Both the position numbers and the translations under genes were made by a program. This document shows positions 54,238 to 60,699 of a stretch of 64,000 nucleotides of DNA, piece after piece; within the stretch, counting starts at the first letter, position 1, and every line of letters starts with the position of its first letter. The stretch comes from Cloacibacterium rupense (GTDB lineage: Bacteria; Bacteroidota; Bacteroidia; Flavobacteriales; Weeksellaceae): NCBI RefSeq assembly GCF_014645495.1, contig NZ_BMLV01000004.1:124001-188000 (forward strand), written 5' to 3'. Below the pieces are notes generated by a model that saw nothing but the letters and a program-made list of their open reading frames with translations, did not search any database and was not told where the DNA came from.

Positions 54238-55332
54238 TTAATGCTTTAAAAAATCTTTCACACTTTTCTTTTCTTTAATTATCCCGTTTTCTAAAACCAA
54301 AACAAATGGATTGCTTCTTGCAATGGTTTTTATGGCGGTTCCGTCCATTGTTAAATGTGTAAAGCCTAATAAATCATTTTTTTCTGTTGATATTTCGTAA
54401 ACTGTAAAAGAGTTAAGCTTTTTTTGAATGTCTTCTTCTAATTCTTCTGAAGAATGTGCAGCTTGCAATACTTCATTTGGTTTATAGCTAAAAACCAAAT
54501 ACACTTTCGGCAGATGCAAAATTTGATCTGTAACATCATTTCCTTTGGCATCTTCTAGTTTAAAATGGTCAATTGCAGATTTATAACCTTGTTTTACCAA
54601 AACAGAAACTTCTTTACCCGACTGAATTTGCCAAGGTGTTCCTTCTTCCCAATATTGTTTTTGGTTCACGTAATCGTCTTGTCCAACTACTTTTTCTTCG
54701 CCTGTTTTAGAATTTTTTAAAGTATAAGAGGTTTTGTATTCTGAAGGATTGGCTGCAATTTTTTGTTTTTCTACATTCATATCAACGCCAATTTTATAAT
54801 CTCTGAAATCAATCAAAGGTTCGTGAGCAATTCCGTGATAGATAATGTAAGCAGAAGCCAAAATTCCTAACCAAAGAAAAGGCATTTTCAGACAACCTTT
54901 TTCGTTGGTTAAAGTTTCAGATTTTTTATTCAAAAACCATAAAATAAGCAAACCAAAAAGCAATACCATATCTTTCCAAAAGCTTTGCCAAGGTGTGAAT
55001 TTTATTGCATCACCGAAACAACCACAATCCGTAACTTTATTAAAATACGCCGAATAAAACGTAAGAAATGCAAAGAAAACACACAATGCAATCAACGAAA
55101 GTAGTGTAGTTTTCAGTTTTACTTTCATTAAAAGCATTAATCCTAAAACTAGTTCTAATGCTACCACAAAAACAGCGATTTCTAAAGTGTATTTTTCTAA
55201 AAATGGTAAATTAAAAACATCTGGCGAAAAATATTCTTCGAGTTTAAAGGAAAAACCTTTCACATCAACTGCTTTTACGAAGCCAGAAATAATGAAGATG
55301 ATGGCAATGATGTAGCGTAAGATTCTTTTCAT
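54238..55332 (-). CDS. BT_3928-family (DoxX/MauE-like) membrane protein
   Basis: This 364-residue protein starts MKRILRYIIAIIFIISGFVKAVD. It has four helices of DoxX/MauE type in the first 165 residues, with VTDCGCFGDAIKFTPWQSFWKDM as the Cys-containing MauE-like motif, then a further helix and a C-terminal domain (about 210-364) of thioredoxin-like look: PKVYLVFSYKPNEVL and NPFVLVLENG. I chose this start; the frame is open 123 bases further up, but that part overlaps the next gene. The partner may be a thiol-redox system. Function unknown. Confidence 0.82.
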   Translation of the reverse strand: MKRILRYIIAIIFIISGFVKAVDVKGFSFKLEEYFSPDVFNLPFLEKYTLEIAVFVVALELVLGLMLLMKVKLKTTLLSLIALCVFFAFLTFYSAYFNKVTDCGCFGDAIKFTPWQSFWKDMVLLFGLLILWFLNKKSETLTNEKGCLKMPFLWLGILASAYIIYHGIAHEPLIDFRDYKIGVDMNVEKQKIAANPSEYKTSYTLKNSKTGEEKVVGQDDYVNQKQYWEEGTPWQIQSGKEVSVLVKQGYKSAIDHFKLEDAKGNDVTDQILHLPKVYLVFSYKPNEVLQAAHSSEELEEDIQKKLNSFTVYEISTEKNDLLGFTHLTMDGTAIKTIARSNPFVLVLENGIIKEKKSVKDFLKH

Positions 55333-55357
55333 TTTTTTAAGTTTGGAAGTTGGAAGA

Positions 55358-55732
55358 TTATTTTCCGTGAGTAATTCTTTTAATTTCACCAGTTCTGTCA
55401 TCAATAATAATTTGGAAAACTCCTCCTTTAAAACCTTCTTGTAAAGTTCCTTCAATTAGCCAAAAATTATTAATTCTATAGGTTTTATAAGGTTTTTGTC
55501 TTAAAATATTTTCTTTTCCATAAATTTGAAAAAGTGTGGCTTCAGCAATTTTTATTATCGTTTGTTTTTCTAATAGGTGTTGTGAAGTTTTTTTAACAAT
55601 AACATTATGAGCAGTTTTGTTATTCAAACTTTCTTCAACAAACTTTCTTGCCTCTTCTAAATCTGAATTTTTTGATTGAGCAAAAGAAGCTGAAAAAAAT
55701 AAAATTAATAATATTTGTATAATTTTTTTCAT
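55358..55732 (-). CDS. NTF2-fold immunity-like protein (YbbC/YhhH type), secreted
   Basis: This 124-residue protein has a signal peptide (IIQILLILFFSASFAQ). The body AEATLFQIYGKENILRQKPYKTY followed by NFWLIEGTLQEGFKGGVFQIIIDDRTGEIKRITHG matches the NTF2-fold immunity family often found with polymorphic toxins. No toxin gene lies beside it, so it is an orphan, or protects against an external toxin. It lies 25 bases upstream of the BT_3928-like gene on the same strand. Family call from the YGKENI and GTL-GGV pattern. Confidence 0.7.
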   Translation of the reverse strand: MKKIIQILLILFFSASFAQSKNSDLEEARKFVEESLNNKTAHNVIVKKTSQHLLEKQTIIKIAEATLFQIYGKENILRQKPYKTYRINNFWLIEGTLQEGFKGGVFQIIIDDRTGEIKRITHGK

Positions 55733-55797
55733 TAAGTAAATTCCTACGGAATGACAAACTAGGTGGTTACTATTTAATTTTCAAATTAGTGCTTTTT

Positions 55798-56343
55798 TTA
55801 ATTTTTTTCTTCCGAAAACTTTATCAAACAAAATGCTGCATAATTCAACATATCATAATAATTAGCGTCAATTCCTTCTGAAGCTACCGTTTTCCCTTGA
55901 TTATCCTCAATTTGTTTGGTGCGCAAAACTTTTTGATAAATTAAATCTGTGATAGATGAAATTCTCATTTCACGCCAAGCTTCACCGTAATCGTGGTTTT
56001 TACGAAGCATTAAATCTTTGGCTTTTTGAGCGTAATCGTCATATAATTTCAGAATTTCGGTTTTGTCTTCGTCTAAATTTTCAGAAAAACCTTTCTCTAA
56101 TTGTATTAAACCAATGATAGAGTAGTTTACAATCGCTATGAATTCATCTTCTTCGTGTTCATCTACCATTTTTACATCAGTCATCTGTAAAGTACGGATT
56201 CTATTGACTTTAATGTAAATTTGATCGGTAATAGAACTTGGTCTTAAAACACGCCAAGCTGCACCATAATCTTGTAATTTTTTAGAAAACAAATCACGAC
56301 ATTGATGGATAACTTCGCTAAATTGTAAAGCTGTATTTTGCAT
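55798..56343 (-). CDS. DUF1599 protein with internal duplication
   Basis: This 181-residue protein is two copies of one helical unit. Copy 1 has LQDYGAAWRVLRPSSITDQIYIKV (about 23-46), copy 2 has NHDYGEAWREMRISSITDLIYQKV (116-139). This is DUF1599, likely related to nucleotide pyrophosphatase-type folds, but no catalytic function is proven. Cytoplasmic. The gene stands alone, with a small membrane ORF upstream. Confidence 0.88.
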   Translation of the reverse strand: MQNTALQFSEVIHQCRDLFSKKLQDYGAAWRVLRPSSITDQIYIKVNRIRTLQMTDVKMVDEHEEDEFIAIVNYSIIGLIQLEKGFSENLDEDKTEILKLYDDYAQKAKDLMLRKNHDYGEAWREMRISSITDLIYQKVLRTKQIEDNQGKTVASEGIDANYYDMLNYAAFCLIKFSEEKN

Positions 56344-56398
56344 TGAATTTTTTAGAATTGAGTTGTAAAGATATTAAATAATTAAAAAAAATATTATT

Positions 56399-56551
56399 CT
56401 ATTTACCTTTAAATAAATAAAAAATTAAAAGTGAAATGAATATTATTAAAATTAAGATAAGTGAAATTTTAAATATTTGCATAAACTTACTATCATCCTT
56501 ACTAGGAAGTATATTGAATAAATTTAAAAGCATATCAATAAAATCAAACAT
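56399..56551 (-). CDS. Candidate 50-residue single-pass membrane protein
   Basis: In the 236-base gap between DUF1599 and the RNA methyltransferase gene, an ORF reads MFDFIDMLLNLFNILPSKDD then SKFMQIFK and a 20-residue run of Ile, Leu and Phe (ISLILILIIFISLLIFYLF) before GK. The membrane helix with a short polar N-part gives it the look of a real small membrane protein. It has no homology I can name. It is below usual length cut-offs, and AT-rich DNA can make hydrophobic ORFs by chance, so this is tentative. Confidence 0.4.
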   Translation of the reverse strand: MFDFIDMLLNLFNILPSKDDSKFMQIFKISLILILIIFISLLIFYLFKGK

Positions 56552-56579
56552 TTCTTTTGTCTCTTTTGTGGTTAAAAAA

Positions 56580-57740
56580 TTATTTTTCTAATTTATGAAC
56601 TTTCTTCGTGCCTTCATACATTTCATATTGCAAGAAACGGCATTCTAATTTTCCGTTGAAGAGTTTTATTTTTCTGGAAGGTCTTAAACCTACATTTTTC
56701 ACGCCTTCTAAATCAGAAGAAATCATCCAAGCCAAAGTATTGGGATATTTTTGTTTGAAAGTATCCCCGATTTTTTTGTAAAAATCCGGGTCATTAATCG
56801 TAATTCTCTCATCATAAGGCGGATTGAAAACCATCAACAACGGAAACATATCTTTTTCAGATTCAAAGAAATTTTGTTTTTTTACTTCTATTACATCTTC
56901 CATTTCAGCGGCTTCTATGTTGATTTTGGCAGCATTTAGCATTCTTGCATCGATGTCGTAACCTACAATTTTCCCTGAAAATTCTTTCACTCTATTGATT
57001 CTAAATTCTTTGATTTTGGTAAATAATTCCGCATCATAATTTTTCCAATTTTGGAACGCAAATTTCTTTCTAAAAATCTGTGCTGGTAAATCCATCGCCA
57101 ACATTGCAGCTTCAATCAAAAGCGTTCCACTTCCGCACATTGGATCAAGGAAATTGCCTTTTCCGTCCCAACCTGCCAATTGCAACATCCCTGAAGCGAG
57201 AACTTCATTAATCGGCGCTTCTCCTTGTTCTTTTCGGTAACCACGCTTAAATAAAGGATCTCCCGAAGAATCCATAGAAATCGTTACCAATTCTCTATCA
57301 ATATGAAGATGGAATTTGATGTCAGGATTTTTCGGGTCAACATCTGGTCTGCGTCTTTCTTTCATCACAAAATAATCACAAATGGCGTCTTTCATTTTCA
57401 AAGCTACAAATTGTGAATGTTTGAATGTTTCAGAATAAACCGTTGAATCTATTGCAAAAGTTTGATTGACGTTCATCACGGTTTCCCAAGGAAAATCGAA
57501 AATTTTGTCGTACAATTTATTCTCATTCCAAGCTTTAAAAGTAGCAATTGGAACTAAAATTTTCACAGCGGTTCTTGCAGAATAATTGATTTTGTAGAGA
57601 AAACCAAGGTCGCCTTCACAGTTTACGGCGCGGTTTTTAATTTCTACTTTTCTACCTCCAAGTTTTTTGATTTCTTCGGCCAGAATTTCTTCTAAACCGA
57701 AAAATGTTTTTATCTGAATTTGTAAATTTTCTGTATCCAT
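56580..57740 (-). CDS. THUMP-domain RNA methyltransferase (RlmL-type)
   Basis: This 386-residue enzyme has an N-terminal THUMP domain (about 1-160; QIQIKTFFGLEEILAEEIKKLGG) and a Rossmann domain with LDPMCGSGTLLIEAAMLA (motif I), VGYDIDARMLNAAKINIEAAE and the catalytic NPPYDERI. It probably makes N2-methylguanosine in 23S rRNA. I chose the ATG giving MDTENLQIQ; an ATG 18 bases upstream adds MPSEKP. Single gene. Confidence 0.92.
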   Translation of the reverse strand: MDTENLQIQIKTFFGLEEILAEEIKKLGGRKVEIKNRAVNCEGDLGFLYKINYSARTAVKILVPIATFKAWNENKLYDKIFDFPWETVMNVNQTFAIDSTVYSETFKHSQFVALKMKDAICDYFVMKERRRPDVDPKNPDIKFHLHIDRELVTISMDSSGDPLFKRGYRKEQGEAPINEVLASGMLQLAGWDGKGNFLDPMCGSGTLLIEAAMLAMDLPAQIFRKKFAFQNWKNYDAELFTKIKEFRINRVKEFSGKIVGYDIDARMLNAAKINIEAAEMEDVIEVKKQNFFESEKDMFPLLMVFNPPYDERITINDPDFYKKIGDTFKQKYPNTLAWMISSDLEGVKNVGLRPSRKIKLFNGKLECRFLQYEMYEGTKKVHKLEK

Positions 57741-57826
57741 AGGTTTTTCTGAAGGCATTTTTGCCTCATTTGAAATGAAAGTGTAAAAATACGGAAACTA
57801 AAAGAAATAAAAGTGAAGAATTATAA

Positions 57827-59047
57827 TTATTGATTTTTAGAGTTCTTTTCCTCAATCCATTTACTTAAATATTTAGTGCTTTGCAAAGTATGATGTTGAA
57901 GAATTTGTCCTAGAAAATTAGCATTTCGGTGTTCGTTCAAATGTTCTAAAATCCAATTTATTTTTTCATTAAAATCACTTTCAAAAAGTTCTTTTTTAAA
58001 TAAATTTTTAGCAATTAGATAGCCGTTTTCTTGTGATTTTTGCCAAATGTTTTCGTCTTGATAGAGTAGTATTGCTTTTTCTACAAATTCCGTTTCGTTA
58101 TCAGTGATCGAACCATTCCAATCGAAATTTCCGTACATAGCTTCTGCTCCGATTGTAGAAGTTACGTTCGGCAAACCAAATTGCATACTTTCTAGCAATT
58201 TCCCTTTAATCCCAGCTCCGAAAGGAATTGGTGCAAGTAGAACTTTAGCTTGATTGAAAGTAGTTTTTACATTTTCTGCTCTTCCTTTGATGATGAAACC
58301 TTCTTTTTGTTTGTGCAATTGGAAGACTTTTTCCGTAGCATAAGCTCCATAAATATGAATTTCGGCTTCTGGAAGTTGTTTTTTGATGTTTTTCCAAATT
58401 TTCTTGAGTTGAAGAACGGTTTGCCAGTTCGGTTCGTGCAAGAAATTTCCGATGCTTACAAAGTTTCTTCTTTCAGAAAATTGAGTTTCAGATTTCTTAA
58501 TTTCAGCAAAAAGTGGAAGGTAAAAGAGGATTTTCTCATCAATTCTGAATTGATTTTTGAGCATATTCATCTCAAATTCAGATATAATGAGCGATAAATC
58601 ACATCTTAAAATAGAAGCTATTTCTCTTTTGAAAACTTCATTGATTAAATCTAAGTGTTCTATGTTTTTATTTTGTTTAAAGGCTTTTTCTCTAGCACTT
58701 CTTAAAAAATGTAAATCTTCGGTATCAAGAATTTTTACCGCATCAGGAACTTGTTCTGAAACTCTCCAACCAAATTGTTCTTCTGTGGTGAATCTATCAA
58801 AAATGACAATTTCAGGATTGATTTTTTTAATGAGTTCGTCAAAACTATTATCATTGAGTACAATGTTTTGAAATTGAATGTTTTTTGAGTTTAAATCAAA
58901 ACTATTTTCTGAAATAGAAGCGGTAGAAAGAAAGGTGATTTGATAATTCTGAGCCAGAAATAAGTCCATCAACTGAAGCATTCTAGAACCAGCCGCTGTA
59001 GAATGAGGTTCGGGAAAAACCTTACCAATAATTACCAAATTTTTCAT
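57827..59047 (-). CDS. GT4-like glycosyltransferase
   Basis: This 406-residue GT-B enzyme begins MKNLVIIGKVFPEPHSTAAGSRM, typical of GT4 nucleotide-sugar transferases. The C-terminal domain has the nucleotide-binding region NVKTTFNQAKVLLAPIPFGAGIKGKLLESMQFGLPNV, with the acidic Glu of the E-x7-E type motif. Acceptor is unknown. No further sugar genes sit beside it; the tRNA operon follows upstream on the same strand. A cytoplasmic role in surface glycan or protein glycosylation is inferred. Confidence 0.88.
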   Translation of the reverse strand: MKNLVIIGKVFPEPHSTAAGSRMLQLMDLFLAQNYQITFLSTASISENSFDLNSKNIQFQNIVLNDNSFDELIKKINPEIVIFDRFTTEEQFGWRVSEQVPDAVKILDTEDLHFLRSAREKAFKQNKNIEHLDLINEVFKREIASILRCDLSLIISEFEMNMLKNQFRIDEKILFYLPLFAEIKKSETQFSERRNFVSIGNFLHEPNWQTVLQLKKIWKNIKKQLPEAEIHIYGAYATEKVFQLHKQKEGFIIKGRAENVKTTFNQAKVLLAPIPFGAGIKGKLLESMQFGLPNVTSTIGAEAMYGNFDWNGSITDNETEFVEKAILLYQDENIWQKSQENGYLIAKNLFKKELFESDFNEKINWILEHLNEHRNANFLGQILQHHTLQSTKYLSKWIEEKNSKNQ

Positions 59048-59082
59048 TTTTCAAAAATATTGAAAACATTCTTGATACAAAA

Positions 59083-59114
59083 CAAAAAAGAGAAACCATT
59101 TCTGATTTCTCTTT
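59083..59114 (-). terminator. Terminator after the tRNA operon
   Basis: The stem AAAGAGAAA / TTTCTCTTT with a 10-base loop is followed on the minus strand by T residues; it starts 3 bases past tRNA-Arg. Confidence 0.8.
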
Positions 59115-59116
59115 CG

Positions 59117-59190
59117 TGAGCGCGACAGGATTCGAACCTGTGACCGTCTGCTTAGAAGGCAGATGCTCTATCCAGCTGAGCTACGCACCC
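59117..59190 (-). tRNA. tRNA-Arg (anticodon TCT)
   Basis: A complete 74-base cloverleaf. Acceptor strands GGGTGCG / CGCGCTC pair with two G-T wobbles, the D arm is GTAGCTCAGCTGGATAGAGC, and the anticodon loop CTTCTAA gives TCT. The T arm is ACAGGTTCGAATCCTGT. CCA is not encoded. Last gene of the operon. Confidence 0.96.
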
Positions 59191-59212
59191 TTGTTTTTTT
59201 AGTGATTTTCTC

Positions 59213-59268
59213 ACCTGTGACCGTTCCAATTTGAGTCGGAATGCTCTATCCAGCTGAGCTACGCACCT
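59213..59268 (-). pseudogene. Truncated tRNA relic related to tRNA-Arg
   Basis: Reading the minus strand it begins GGTGCGTAGCTCAGCTGGAT, the same acceptor and D arm as the neighbouring tRNA-Arg. It then shows a different anticodon arm (TTCCGACTCAAATTGGAA) and the variable loop plus the first T-stem bases CACAGGT, then breaks off into unrelated sequence. There is no T loop and no 3' acceptor strand, so it cannot be a functional tRNA. It lies 22 bases upstream of tRNA-Arg and 43 downstream of tRNA-Pro. Confidence 0.85.
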
Positions 59269-59311
59269 TAAATTTTTAAACTAAAAAATTCCCGAAGGAA
59301 TTTGTTTTTTG

Positions 59312-59386
59312 TCGGGGTGGCAGGATTCGAACCTGCGACCTCCTGGTCCCAAACCAGGCGCGATGACCGGACTACGCTACACCCCG
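59312..59386 (-). tRNA. tRNA-Pro (anticodon TGG)
   Basis: A complete 75-base cloverleaf with acceptor CGGGGTG / CACCCCG. The anticodon arm CCTGGTTTGGGACCAGG gives TGG. The T arm is GCAGGTTCGAATCCTGC. CCA is not encoded. Middle gene of the operon. Confidence 0.97.
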
Positions 59387-59399
59387 AAATTCTCAGTTG

Positions 59400-59484
59400 C
59401 GGAGGGTAAGGGATTCGAACCCTTGCGACACTTTCGCGTCGACAGTTTAGCAAACTGCTCCGTTAACCACTCCGGCAACCCTCC
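59400..59484 (-). tRNA. tRNA-Ser (anticodon GCT)
   Basis: A complete 85-base class II tRNA: acceptor GGAGGGT / ACCCTCC, anticodon arm CAGTTTGCTAAACTG giving GCT, long variable arm GACGCGAAAGTGTC, and T arm AAGGGTTCGAATCCCTT. First gene of the operon. Confidence 0.97.
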
Positions 59485-59525
59485 TTGCAAATTCTTTAAG
59501 AACTTCTATTCCGTAATTGCGAGTG

Positions 59526-59557
59526 CAAATATAGGACAGTTTTCGTTAATAACCAAA
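59526..59557 (-). promoter_or_regulatory. Promoter of the tRNA operon
   Basis: On the minus strand TTTG (59554-59557), a 20-base spacer and TATATTTG (59526-59533) match the -33/-7 consensus fully. It ends 41 bases before tRNA-Ser. Confidence 0.8.
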
Positions 59558-59579
59558 AAAAAATGATAAAAAATTTTTG

Positions 59580-59587
59580 TATTTTTG
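59580..59587 (+). promoter_or_regulatory. -7 element of the amidase gene
   Basis: TATTTTTG matches TAnnTTTG and ends 29 bases before the ATG at 59617. Confidence 0.5.
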
Positions 59588-59616
59588 ACTTTATAAACAT
59601 TAATAAATAAAGGAAA

Positions 59617-60624
59617 ATGCGTAATTCATTATATCTCATAGGTTTAGCTTTTTTAATAATTTCTTGTGGTTCACAAAAAGAAGTTGCGAAAACTGTTGTT
59701 TTGCCTAAATCAGTGTCTTCAAAACCAGAAGGTACTCCCAAACCACAGATTAGAAAGGATATTCAGGGCGGAGAATATTACACTGTAAATATTGCTGACC
59801 CTACAAAAAATGATAACACCATAAGTTATGGTTCTATAGTAAGTGCAAATCCTAAAGGATATGCCATTGCTAAGGTTTATTTTCCTGCAATTGCCCAGAA
59901 TTTTAGACAAAAATATGTCATTTTACACTACACAGCTATAGATCATGATAAATCTGTAAAAGTACTCACTACACAATCTGTAAGTGCTCATTATTTGGTA
60001 AATGATTTAGATAATTCTGAAATTTATCAATTGGTAGATGAGAATAAGAGAGCTTATCATGCAGGAATTAGTGAATGGAGAAAAGATACTGGTCTTAATG
60101 ATATCTCTATCGGGATAGAAATTGTAAATAATGGTTTCACTGAACAAGCAGGAAAAAAAGTCTTTGTTCCGTATCCAAATTATCAAGTGAAAAAAGTAGC
60201 AGAGTTGGTAAAAGATTTGGTTGCTCGATATCAAATTCCGCCAACCAATGTTTTAGGCCATTCTGATGTTGCCCCAACTAGAAAACAAGACCCAGGTCCA
60301 CTATTTCCTTGGAAAAAATTGTATGATGAATATGGGATTGGAATGTGGTATGATGAAGCTACAAAGCAAACTTTCCTTAGCCAGATTGTTCCAGAAGAGT
60401 TTACAGCAAAGTTTAATGATGCTGCTTTTGTAATGGGAGTTCAGATTGAATTAAAGAAATTTGGTTACAGTTCTTTGCCAGAATCAGGCGTTTGGGATAA
60501 AGCAACACAAACTACAATTGAGGCTTTGCAGTACCATTTCCGACCAGAAAATTATGACGGAAAATTGGATATGGAAACTTGGGCTATTTTACAAGCACTG
60601 AATCAAAAATATTCAACAAAATAG
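59617..60624 (+). CDS. N-acetylmuramoyl-L-alanine amidase lipoprotein (AmiD-like)
   Basis: This 335-residue lipoprotein has lipobox LIISC (Cys near 21). The amidase_2 domain (about 105-255) carries zinc ligands in VILHYTAIDHD (His) and NVLGHSDVAPTRKQDPGPLFPW (His and Asp region), with GIEIVNNGF containing the catalytic Glu. The C-terminal 70 residues resemble a peptidoglycan-binding domain (SLPESGVWDKATQTTIEALQYHF). It cleaves the MurNAc-L-Ala bond in cell-wall turnover, probably at the outer membrane. A hairpin terminator follows. Confidence 0.95.
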   Translation: MRNSLYLIGLAFLIISCGSQKEVAKTVVLPKSVSSKPEGTPKPQIRKDIQGGEYYTVNIADPTKNDNTISYGSIVSANPKGYAIAKVYFPAIAQNFRQKYVILHYTAIDHDKSVKVLTTQSVSAHYLVNDLDNSEIYQLVDENKRAYHAGISEWRKDTGLNDISIGIEIVNNGFTEQAGKKVFVPYPNYQVKKVAELVKDLVARYQIPPTNVLGHSDVAPTRKQDPGPLFPWKKLYDEYGIGMWYDEATKQTFLSQIVPEEFTAKFNDAAFVMGVQIELKKFGYSSLPESGVWDKATQTTIEALQYHFRPENYDGKLDMETWAILQALNQKYSTK

Positions 60625-60646
60625 ATATTAATTATCAAAAGAAATT

Positions 60647-60690
60647 GACTTCGGCAAGCTATTTTCAGTAAGTTTGTCGAAGTTTTTTTA
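60647..60690 (+). terminator. Terminator after the amidase gene
   Basis: ACTTCGGCAA pairs with TTTGTCGAAGT around a long loop, with a T run following; 23 bases past the stop. Confidence 0.7.
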
Positions 60691-60699
60691 ATTTACAAT

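Noticed and set aside
55333-55455. N-terminal extension of the BT_3928-like protein
   Set aside because: It overlaps the NTF2-fold gene, and the ATG at 55332 begins a normal membrane-protein start.
59268-59566. ORFs of 61 and 85 residues on both strands across the tRNA genes
   Set aside because: They overlap tRNA-Ser and tRNA-Pro, and their peptides (VRIPYPPQL, GWQDSNLRPPGP) are the usual chance translations of tRNA arms.
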